A program made the position numbers and the translations under genes. Below the pieces are notes generated by a model. It saw only the letters and a list, made by a program, of their open reading frames with translations, had not been told where the DNA came from and searched no databases. From Pseudotamlana agarivorans (GTDB lineage Bacteria; Bacteroidota; Bacteroidia; Flavobacteriales; Flavobacteriaceae): a DNA stretch of 64,000 nt. Where the stretch lies: assembly GCF_001642835.1 (NCBI RefSeq), contig NZ_LXEI01000002.1, positions 372,001 to 436,000 of the forward strand, written 5' to 3'. Below, one piece after another: positions 7,787-16,200 of this stretch (position 1 is the first letter of the stretch; the number at the start of each line of letters is the position of its first letter).

Positions 7787-8458
7787 ATGATGTTTCAATC
7801 AGGTTTTATTAAACTATACAGGGATTTAGTAGACTGGGAGTGGTATACAGATCTGAATACGTGTAAGTTGTTTATTCATTGTCTTATAAAAGCAAATTAT
7901 AGCAAAAAAAAATGGCAAGGAATAACTATTGAAAAAGGAGAGTTTATAACTTCAAAAGAAAGGTTGGCGGTAGAGACAGGTTTATCAGTTAGTAAAGTGC
8001 GAACAGCGTTAGTAAAGTTACAGTCATCTCAAGATTTAAAATTGGAGCCTCAAACAAAATACACTAAGGTGATTATTACTTCAAGTTATTTTGATGATTC
8101 AGAATTTAAATCTCCTGAAAATAGCAAACATACTAGCAAGACTAATAGCAATCGTTTAGCAGTTAAAACACAAACGAATAGCAATTTAGTAGCAACTACT
8201 AAGAAAGAAAAAGAAGAAAATATAATTAAAAGAAAAAAGAGATTTAAAGAAGATGTTTTTTCTCTCACTAATTTTTCAAATAAGATTTTAAATGATTTTT
8301 ATAATTATTGGTCCGAAATTAATTCGTCCGAAACACTAATGCGATTTGAGTCTGAAAAATTTTGGGAGTTAGATAAACGTGTTGCTAAATGGGTGGCCTA
8401 TGAGAGACCAATATCGGTTAGGGATAAGTCTAAGCTAGAATTACAAACCAATAGATAA
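7787..8458 (+). CDS. Phage O-like replication protein
   Basis: This 223-residue protein has an N-terminal winged-helix module (SGFIKLYRDLVDWEWYTD ... GEFITSKERLAVETGLSVSKVRTALVKL). The layout is that of phage O-type and DnaD-like replication initiators, which bind an origin and hand over to a helicase loader. The middle (about residues 110-150) is a low-complexity Ser/Asn/Thr/Lys linker ending in KKEKEENIIKRKKR, and a short helical tail follows. The first ATG at 7787 is followed by a second Met at once, so the start is uncertain by one codon. The next gene, 7 bases downstream, encodes a DnaC-like ATPase, which is the expected partner. Assignment is by motif and context. Confidence 0.65.
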   Translation: MMFQSGFIKLYRDLVDWEWYTDLNTCKLFIHCLIKANYSKKKWQGITIEKGEFITSKERLAVETGLSVSKVRTALVKLQSSQDLKLEPQTKYTKVIITSSYFDDSEFKSPENSKHTSKTNSNRLAVKTQTNSNLVATTKKEKEENIIKRKKRFKEDVFSLTNFSNKILNDFYNYWSEINSSETLMRFESEKFWELDKRVAKWVAYERPISVRDKSKLELQTNR

Positions 8459-8465
8459 CTGGATT

Positions 8466-9197
8466 ATGAGAAAAAATGAAACACAAACAGTGCATGAGGT
8501 TTTTAATCAGTTAAAAATAGAGAAATCATCTACCATTTCTAATCAAGATTTTAAAGATCATTCGCCATTAATTTCTAAAAAACAACTGTGGAATGAGTTC
8601 CTTTTTGAATTCAAGAACATTTATGGAAAAGAGTTTATCAAGTGTCCCGATAGTGTGATGAATATTAAGGTGCTGTTTTTATATTTTTTACAAGACATGG
8701 AGTTTTTTAATTGTGAAAAGTTAAGATCAGATTTAAGTTGTCCAAGTTTTAAAAAGGGACTCTTCATTATAGGTGGTTTTGGAGTAGGTAAGACAGCATA
8801 CATGAAGGTTTTTGAAAAAATATTTAATAAACATAAAGAATTAAGGCTTAAAGGGTATACAGCAAAAGAGCTGGTTAATATGTATGAGTCTTGTGCTACA
8901 CCGTCTGATAAAAGTTATATGATGAGCACAACGGTTAGGCCAAGGTTGTTTATAGATGACATTAATTCAGAAAGAATAGCAAACAATTATGGTAACTGTG
9001 ATGTGGTAGAAGAAATTCTATTTAACCAAAACGAAAAACGTTACACAACTTTTGTAACTTCTAATCACACAAACCCAGAAAATAGTATGGAAGAATCAAT
9101 TATGGATATTGGTGTAAGGTATGGTGGTCGAATCCATGATCGATTTTATGAAATGTTCAATATGATTGACTTTACAGGAAAGAGTAATAGGCGCTAA
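8466..9197 (+). CDS. DnaC-like helicase-loader ATPase
   Basis: This 243-residue AAA+ ATPase is of the DnaC/IstB type. The Walker A motif is GGFGVGKT at about residues 103-110 and Walker B is RLFIDDI. A sensor-1-like segment FVTSNHT and the C-terminal arginine region GGRIHDRFYEMFNMIDF are typical of helicase loaders. Family members load the replicative hexameric helicase onto an origin opened by an initiator. With the O-like protein just upstream, the pair probably lets the excised element replicate. IstB of IS21 transposons is a related possibility, but there is no IstA-like transposase here. Confidence 0.82.
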   Translation: MRKNETQTVHEVFNQLKIEKSSTISNQDFKDHSPLISKKQLWNEFLFEFKNIYGKEFIKCPDSVMNIKVLFLYFLQDMEFFNCEKLRSDLSCPSFKKGLFIIGGFGVGKTAYMKVFEKIFNKHKELRLKGYTAKELVNMYESCATPSDKSYMMSTTVRPRLFIDDINSERIANNYGNCDVVEEILFNQNEKRYTTFVTSNHTNPENSMEESIMDIGVRYGGRIHDRFYEMFNMIDFTGKSNRR

Positions 9198-9261
9198 AAC
9201 GTTAAATAACACTTTATTTAACGTTTTAATCTATGAAAAATCATCAAAAACAAGACAAAAT

Positions 9262-9696
9262 ATGTTAAACAAGACAAAAAAATGTAAACATTGTAGTTGC
9301 CAGTTTGAGGCCCGAAGAGCAAATCATTTGTATTGTTGTTCAAGCTGTAAGACAAAGGCAAGTTATAAGCGTAACGGCTATATGTACATATCTGGCCATT
9401 ATAAAAAAGTTGAAGACACAGGTTTATCATTAGCAAAACCAAGAACCGAAACCGAAGACCTACGAACATTGTTAAAAGACATGGATTCTAAATTAGAGGC
9501 TTTGAGTAAAAATACGCATTCTCAAAATCAAAATATTTTAAATTCCGCATTGGGTAGTGCTGCTAGTGATGCAACAATTAAAGCGGCTCAGAAATTGTTC
9601 GCACCGCAAACACTACCCGCGACAAAAGGGGATATGCAAACTATAAATCAACAACTTAAACAGCTCAGCTTGATTTTAAGACAGCTAAAAACCTAA
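9262..9696 (+). CDS. Small zinc-ribbon protein
   Basis: This protein has about 144 residues if started at the ATG at 9262. An in-frame start at 9166 exists but would overlap the DnaC-like gene by 32 bases and add an unremarkable leader, so I prefer the later one. The N-terminus has a four-cysteine ribbon (CKHCSCQFEARR ... YCCSSCKTK) very like that of the HTH protein at 4563. The rest is a polar, helical segment (MDSKLEALSKNTHSQNQ ... INQQLKQLSLILRQLK) suggesting a coiled coil. The function is unknown. It ends the replication module and is followed by a terminator. Confidence 0.6.
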   Translation: MLNKTKKCKHCSCQFEARRANHLYCCSSCKTKASYKRNGYMYISGHYKKVEDTGLSLAKPRTETEDLRTLLKDMDSKLEALSKNTHSQNQNILNSALGSAASDATIKAAQKLFAPQTLPATKGDMQTINQQLKQLSLILRQLKT

Positions 9697-10080
9697 ATAT
9701 TTAAATTATTTTGTAATGATACAGATGTATGTAACCACTTCAATAAGCCAAATTATTAATGGTTTTTGGAGTGGTTTTTTTAGTTTGAATTTTATGATTT
9801 TAAAAGATTTTGAAATAGGCTTAGTATCTATAAACTAGTTGTATATTTTGTTATAATTCTGATAAACCATAATTAAAAATAATTCATATTCATTACATTA
9901 GCAGTTCAACCTGATTAGGTATCTTTTTTCTCAAAAATGAAAATGTCAAAAATAAAATTTACCTATCTCAATTAGATTAGTATTCAGATAAAGCTATATG
10001 AAAGGTCAGCTTAAAAGGGGGAGAAAAACTCAAAGCAACATTAAATCAATTTGTTAACAGATAACATAGATAATTGAAGG
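9697..10080. other. Gene-free gap between replication module and defence cargo
   Basis: This 384-bp AT-rich stretch contains the terminator at 9733-9780 and presumably the promoter of the helicase operon. I see no consensus -7 element close to the ATG at 10081, no ORF of note and no clear repeat. Confidence 0.5.
9733..9780 (+). terminator. Probable terminator of the replication module
   Basis: AACCACT at 9733-9739 pairs with AGTGGTT at 9770-9776, followed by a T run. The 30-base loop may hold a second weak stem. It is 36 bases after the last stop. Confidence 0.55.
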
Positions 10081-12336
10081 ATGGAAGAAATTGTACTTTC
10101 GAAAGAACAGGAAAAAGCGATTAATTATAATAAGACTGGTGCATATGCTATAAAAGGAATTGCCGGTAGTGGTAAAACAACGGTTGGTTTGCATAGGGTT
10201 CCATTTTTAGCATCAAAATGTGTAAGCGGGGAAAAAATCCTTGTGGTTACTTTTCACAAAATTCTTATAAATTATCTCGAGCACCTTATAGAGAAAGAAA
10301 ATTCCAAAAAAACCGAGGATATCTTTCATACAGGTAATGTTTGTGATTTTAGAAGTATAGATAGTTTAGTATATGGAGTATATCAAAAATTCAGGAGGCA
10401 GAATTCAGAGCATAAACATTATCAAAGATTACCCGAAAAAATTTCCAATGACATAAACTTAAAAGATGTTTTTAAGATAGCGCTCGATTCAGTAAGCGCT
10501 AAATATCCAAGTCTTAAATCGTACAACAGAGATGAATTTTTGAAAGACGAGGTTGATTACATAAATAATTGTGGTATTAGTACGGTAAAGGAATACCAGG
10601 TTTTTTCCCGAAGTGGACGTAATAGATTTACTGAAACCCGAATTGAACTTCAAAAAAAATCAAACATTAGGGAAGCCATTTTCCAACTTCGTAGAAAATA
10701 TAACAATTTACTTATTAATGAAGGTTTGATAGATTGGCCGGTAATGCGTTTGTTGGCATTAAAACAAGTAACAGATAATCCTCCTAAACAATATACTCAT
10801 ATTGTGATAGATGAGTGTCAGGATATGGATCGTACTCAACTAGATTTCTTAAAAAACTATTTGGTTGATAGGCCAAACGCTTCAGCCACATTTTTGTATG
10901 ATAATACACAAAGCATATATAAAAGCTCTTGGCTGGGTAATGGACACAGTTTTAAATCCTTGGGTGTTGACATTAAAGGCCGAAGCAAAATTTTAAAGCA
11001 CAACTTTCGTACTACTTATGAAATACAAGAAGCAGCACAATCGTTAATTGTAGGTAACGAGCTTATAACACAAGAAATTGAACCGGTACTTATTAACCGA
11101 TCAGGTACTAAGCCATTTTGGGCACATTGCAATAGTTTTGAACATCAGGTTGATTATATCTACGACATTATAAAAACGCATAGCGAAATTTTAAATTTTA
11201 ATGATATAATAGTAACCGCTCGTACCTGGAACCATGTAAGTAAACTCAATGACGCATTACGGAAAAAGGGTGTTGATTGCGGAATTCTAAAATCAGGAGA
11301 TGATTCTATAAAAAAGAATCAAGTACGCATAATGACCGTTCACAGTTCCAAAGGTCTAGAGAGCGAAGTGGTAATTATGGCCGATTTAAACGAAGGTGTG
11401 TTTCCTTGGAACCCTAAAAGTAAGGCAGATATTGTTAGAGAATTGAAACTAGTGTATGTGGGAATGACGCGTGCCTCTAAGCACCTTTACCTCACTTCTT
11501 ATGGTAAAGCTTCAATATTTTTTGATTCAATAAATCATAAGACATTAGATATTGTTGATTTACTAAATTATCGGGAATTTCAGCCAGTTCATGATAAGGA
11601 TTTAATGAAGAAAATGTCTACTATTAAAAGTCAACTTATGGAAGTGTTGGAAAATGCAACTGATCTTAATGCAAGTGTACAGACGAAGGAAGATTATGAA
11701 GAGCGTCGGACTGTAAATATGCAGATGCAACATCAGCTTGCAATATTTCGTCAGCAATTGATAGAATTAAAAGAGGAAGTGCCGGCTAATACTTCAATTC
11801 ATGACTTTTATAATAACCTTTGGAATCAGTGCGAATGTGGGATTGAGGATGAAATGAGTAAGTTATTTAACTTTATTAATACACCTCTTGATTTAAAAGA
11901 ATGCATAAAAGACTTAAAGTATAGTTTTTATAATTTTCAAGAAAAAACAATAGAATCGATAGCCACGCCTGAATATGAATTAAAAGAAGCTAGTATAAAG
12001 CAAAAAGCAATCGAGAAAGATTGTGCTCCTTATATTACCTCTTATTCAAAAGCGCTTGAAATGGAGCTTAGAAATTTAGTCAGAAAAGAAAAGTTTAATG
12101 ATACATGTGAAAAAACAGGGGGGCTAAGCCTATATAAAATGTTAAATATTCTTGAGAAGAAGGAAGATCCCTATAAATTATTGGTTGAAATGTTGAGAAG
12201 TGTTGACTTTAGAAGAAAACGAAATAGTGCGACACATTATGAAGTCATTAAGCACCATGAAGTATTGCCCATACAAGAAAAATTAATGAAACAGGATGGC
12301 GTTTTTGATTTGTTAAACGATTTATTGAACGACTAA
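10081..12336 (+). CDS. UvrD/Rep-like helicase with HEPN-like C-terminus
   Basis: This 751-residue protein has an SF1A helicase core in its first 480 residues. Motifs visible are I (GIAGSGKTT), Ia (LVVTFHK), II (VIDECQDMD), IV (LKHNFRTTYEI), V (MTVHSSKGLESEVVIM) and VI (LVYVGMTRAS). The core is compact, with reduced 1B and 2B insertions. The last 250 residues are helical and unrelated to UvrD. They end with KRNSATHYE, in which Arg714-Asn-x3-His719 fits the R-x4-6-H signature of HEPN ribonuclease domains. The next gene, encoding a TerD-domain protein, starts on the last base of the stop codon (TAATG), so translation is coupled. A role in defence against foreign DNA is inferred from cargo position and partners. 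The HEPN reading is tentative. Confidence 0.8.
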   Translation: MEEIVLSKEQEKAINYNKTGAYAIKGIAGSGKTTVGLHRVPFLASKCVSGEKILVVTFHKILINYLEHLIEKENSKKTEDIFHTGNVCDFRSIDSLVYGVYQKFRRQNSEHKHYQRLPEKISNDINLKDVFKIALDSVSAKYPSLKSYNRDEFLKDEVDYINNCGISTVKEYQVFSRSGRNRFTETRIELQKKSNIREAIFQLRRKYNNLLINEGLIDWPVMRLLALKQVTDNPPKQYTHIVIDECQDMDRTQLDFLKNYLVDRPNASATFLYDNTQSIYKSSWLGNGHSFKSLGVDIKGRSKILKHNFRTTYEIQEAAQSLIVGNELITQEIEPVLINRSGTKPFWAHCNSFEHQVDYIYDIIKTHSEILNFNDIIVTARTWNHVSKLNDALRKKGVDCGILKSGDDSIKKNQVRIMTVHSSKGLESEVVIMADLNEGVFPWNPKSKADIVRELKLVYVGMTRASKHLYLTSYGKASIFFDSINHKTLDIVDLLNYREFQPVHDKDLMKKMSTIKSQLMEVLENATDLNASVQTKEDYEERRTVNMQMQHQLAIFRQQLIELKEEVPANTSIHDFYNNLWNQCECGIEDEMSKLFNFINTPLDLKECIKDLKYSFYNFQEKTIESIATPEYELKEASIKQKAIEKDCAPYITSYSKALEMELRNLVRKEKFNDTCEKTGGLSLYKMLNILEKKEDPYKLLVEMLRSVDFRRKRNSATHYEVIKHHEVLPIQEKLMKQDGVFDLLNDLLND

Positions 12337-12899
12337 TGGATAGAAAACTTAATTGTAATCAAGTAATTATTGGTATAAACTGGGGAGCGATTTTTGAAAG
12401 GGGGTGGTTTGAATCAGAACAACGAGTCGGTGTTGACTTGGACCTTTGCTGCTTTTTGCTTGATAGTGATCAAAACACAAAAGAAATCCTTAACTGGGAA
12501 AATTCAAGCTCCATTTGGGGCAGTATAAGTAACGACGATATGGAAGGCGATATGGAAGGTAATGACCAAAAAGATAATGAATGGCTTACACTTAACTTAA
12601 ATCAAGTAAATAATAACTTCGAGTTACATATTAGTATTAGCAATTATAGTGAGAAGAGCTTGAGAAAACTTTCTCATTTCGATTATCGCATCTATACTGG
12701 TCATCCCAATGAGGTGAATAAAAGCTTTTATTTTAAAGATTTAAAACATAGTAACCTCAATGATACTTCAAAAGGGGTTTATCTGGGGCGAATAAAAAAA
12801 ATAGACGGGATATGGCAATTCAGCACTATGGAAACTCAGTTGGAAGCTTGTGATGCCGGACAACAGATTGAGCAAATTTTATCAATAGTTACAAAATGA
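12336..12899 (+). CDS. TerD-domain protein
   Basis: This 187-residue protein is of the TerD/TerE fold, a calcium-binding beta-sandwich family first linked to tellurite and phage resistance. Family landmarks are the early GINWG, the VDLDLCCFLLD strand, the acidic calcium-binding segment GDMEGNDQKDNEW, and the closing GIWQFSTME strand. Unlike typical ter loci there is no TerB, TerC or TerY nearby; instead it sits between a helicase and a DNA-processing machine. Start and stop overlap both neighbours (TAATG upstream, ATGA downstream), so it belongs tightly to this operon. I infer a regulatory or calcium-responsive sensor role for the helicase system. The family call is fairly sure, the role is not. 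Confidence 0.78.
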   Translation: MDRKLNCNQVIIGINWGAIFERGWFESEQRVGVDLDLCCFLLDSDQNTKEILNWENSSSIWGSISNDDMEGDMEGNDQKDNEWLTLNLNQVNNNFELHISISNYSEKSLRKLSHFDYRIYTGHPNEVNKSFYFKDLKHSNLNDTSKGVYLGRIKKIDGIWQFSTMETQLEACDAGQQIEQILSIVTK

Positions 12900-13123
12900 C
12901 AGAGCAAGAACTTGAAAAGAACTTCTGGGGAGCGGCTATTGTTTTACGTGGAAACATTGATACCGGAGATTACGAACAATATATTTCCCCACTTAAATTC
13001 TTTAAATGTTTGTACGATGTGTATAACGAAGAATTAAAAGGCTTTGTTAGAAGTGATGTCGATATGAAATATGAGGCATTCGCCGAAAACCATCATTTTG
13101 TGGTTCCGGAAAATACCCACTAA
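12896..13123 (+). pseudogene. N-terminal fragment of type I methyltransferase HsdM
   Basis: This 75-residue reading frame matches the beginning of HsdM, the modification subunit of type I restriction systems. It has the helical start LEKNFWGAAIVLRGNID, then YEQYISPLKFFKCLYDVYNEE, and stops right after the conserved ENHHFVVPENTH. The real protein continues for more than 400 residues to the SAM-binding and NPPF motifs, none of which are present. No hsdS or hsdR lies nearby. The ATG overlaps the TerD stop (ATGA). It is either a decayed remnant or a retained stand-alone HsdM N-terminal domain; a remnant is the simpler reading. Confidence 0.7.
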
Positions 13124-13229
13124 AATCAAGACCCGCTAGTTCCAAAGCTTTATAAGAGAGTTTAATTTATCAATTGTTTCAGCAAATAGAATAATTGAAT
13201 GGCTCCAACATAATTAAGAATAAATATTT

Positions 13230-16200
13230 ATGCAATTATCAAAGCTACTTAAACATTACAAACTCAACGTACAGCAGCTAAAACTTATCCTTGAGCGCAA
13301 AAGTATTATCCACGATTTTAGAGCAACAACAACAGTTCCCGATGAATGGAACCAATTACTTAGCGAGTATACCGGCATTGAGTCTATGTTAACTGATAAA
13401 CAAGTGGAGAGTCAGATTATAGTACCTGCAAACATATCCGAGTGTATACAAAAAACAGAACAACCTTTGGTAAATGATGTCTTTGTAGCCTACGTAAAAT
13501 TTGTTGCTGATGATAATTCTCATGGCTTTGTTAAGCGTATTGACAATATAGCAAAAATAAAGCAAGTTGATTTTCGTATAAAGAATGAACTAGACTATGT
13601 GTTAGGTATTGATATAAAGGATTTAAAAAGAGGCCAATTAGTTTTGTGTGCTTCGTCAAGTGATTCAAATAATCGAGGGAAAGCAAAGTCTGCACAGTTG
13701 GTAAGTAGTGTCTTTACCGGGATTATCCATAAACAGCCTTCAGCTATCGATTTCACTATGATAGACACTGTTGAAACGAATTTCACGATTAGTTTGAGTT
13801 GCAATACAGAAAAGCAGGCTGAGTTGTTAGAATATGCCACTTTAGAGTTGTTTTATAATAAGAAAAAAGTATATAATAGATATTCAAGGTCGAGTTTAAA
13901 ATGGTTTTTTACTTTTGAATTAGCCAAGGGGGAAGTGAATGAAGAAGCGGTTGAATTAGGAATTAAAAGTCAGGTTGAAAATATATTAACTAAATTTACA
14001 CTCAACAAAACCGATAAATACCTAATTGATGCTTATAGAAGTATCGTTGACCAAGGAATGTTTTCTGCCAGGCTTTCTGAACTCTTTATCCAAGAATTTG
14101 AATTAGGCACCAGTTTTGAAAGTGTTGATAAATTAAGCAAATTCGTTGATAAATGGAATACGCTTGATAACAGCTTATTGGATAATGAACTGCTTAAAAC
14201 AAAGGTGGATACCAGCATCCTATTTGAATATTGGAAACAAGGAGGTTTGTCATTTAATTACTGGGGGTGGCATTTAGTCGGCATTGTTATAGATTATTAC
14301 AAAGGAATAGAGGTAGAGAGTCAGCTAAATCTAGTTTACAAAGGCAACATCCAAGATACAAGTATTACTATATTACAAGAATCTTTAGATTTTTATTTTA
14401 GTAAAATAGGCCTTATCAATGATGCTTTACATTATAATAACCTCCATACCATAATATCTTTTCTGCCTTTAAAATCTCGAAGAGTATTACACGAAAAACT
14501 ATACTTTATAATTAATCCAGACCTACAATTTAAAGTTTGGTTGAAAGACACAAGGCTTGATTTTACAGAGGGAGTAAATAATGTGCTAGTTGAAAAGCTA
14601 GAATTTGAACTTAAGAAGGAAGAACTAGGTGACGAGATAATACAATTAGTTGGAGTAGCTAAAGAGCATATAGATCCAAAAAAGTATAGGGAAATAACTT
14701 CTCGTAATTTGATAAATGAAATAAGCTTCGGCAAATGCTTCAAAACAGAAACCAGTATTTGTAATTTCATTATAAAATGGAATACTATTAATGAAACTAT
14801 ATTAAACCATGAGCTACTCAAGAATAAAATAAATGCAGATTTATTATTTGATAATTGGAAAGAAGGTTTTTTACCTTTTAATTTTTATGGAGATTTATTA
14901 GTAGAACACTTTTTACAGCACTTTGATACCGAGAATATACCTAATGCCCTCCATGATATTTTTAAAGGGGAGGTAAACGAGGAGTCTTATAATGATTTTG
15001 AAGTATCGCTTCAATACTACTTTTCCAATTGCAGGGATATAGATACGCAGAACCTTTTCAATAGCTTAAAAGCATTTATTGCCTATCTGCCTGAGAAATT
15101 CCGAGCTGATAACCTGGCTCAAGCCTATTTAAAACTAACACCAAAGCTTCAAATAGAGAATTGGTTACAAGATCAGAATTTAGATTTTCCTCAAAAGGCT
15201 GCCGTACGTTACATGGCATCTTTTGAAGTTGAGCAGCAAGAGCAATTATTACAACACATTGAGGATAAGTTTTTACCTGATGTGTTGAATGAGCTACATG
15301 AAATTAAAAACGAGGCATTGCTTAAAAGGCTCTTGGAGTTGGTGGTATACCCAAGGATTACAGCGTTTAATGCTATAAGCTTCGACCTTGAAGTGAACCC
15401 AACTACGAAAGAAATTCTAGAACTCGCATTTGGAGATGAAAAGCAATGGGAGAAGTGTGTTCATAAAGACAATATGCCGATTTCATTAAATTCATTAGAG
15501 GCCTTAACCAAGGATAACAACAAACTGTTTATTGGGCACAACGCTACCGAATTTGATTGTCCCATTCTGGAAAAACACAACATTTATATTTCACCCAACA
15601 AGCTTTGGGATACCATGCTAATTGAGATGCTGCTAAGTCCCGAGTTTATGACGTTTGCCTTAAAAACCGTACATCACGCTATTGATGATGCTAAATTGAC
15701 TCACTGTCTTTTTATTAATCAGTTACTTCGTCTGGTAAAAATATCTGAAAGTGACTTTGAGCTCATAATTGCTTATTTCCCCACAGCGATATCTGAAAAA
15801 ATAAAAATATTTAAGAATACACTGGCTTTAAACTGGCTACCAGTAAATTTCCTATTCAGTGAACGGAATGAATTTTACAGACCCCAACCTAAGGCTAATC
15901 CTGTTTTAACAAGGTTGAAAGAAGAACTAAGTAAACATTGTGATAAAACAAAATTAATTATAGCACCCCAAGTATACGAAAAGGAACTGCTTAGGGTTAG
16001 TAATATAGTCTGTAATTTCATTGATACTGACGAAGACTATAGGCTGTTAAGCCAAAGTAAGGTCGATGAATTGACAGATGAAAATGATTGGAGTTTTATC
16101 GTTTTGCAACGTTATTTTAACTACTGTAAAGTAGAACAAATAGAACCCTATTGGGGGAATTTAGCTGTAGCCATAAAAATGAGACTATATAATACACCTG

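Noticed and set aside
9166-9261. Upstream start for the zinc-ribbon protein
   Set aside because: It would overlap the DnaC-like gene in another frame and add residues that look like random translation; the ATG at 9262 begins just before the ribbon.
4563-9696. Prophage interpretation of the element's left half
   Set aside because: Integrase and replication genes exist, but no capsid, portal, terminase, tail or lysis gene is found in the element.
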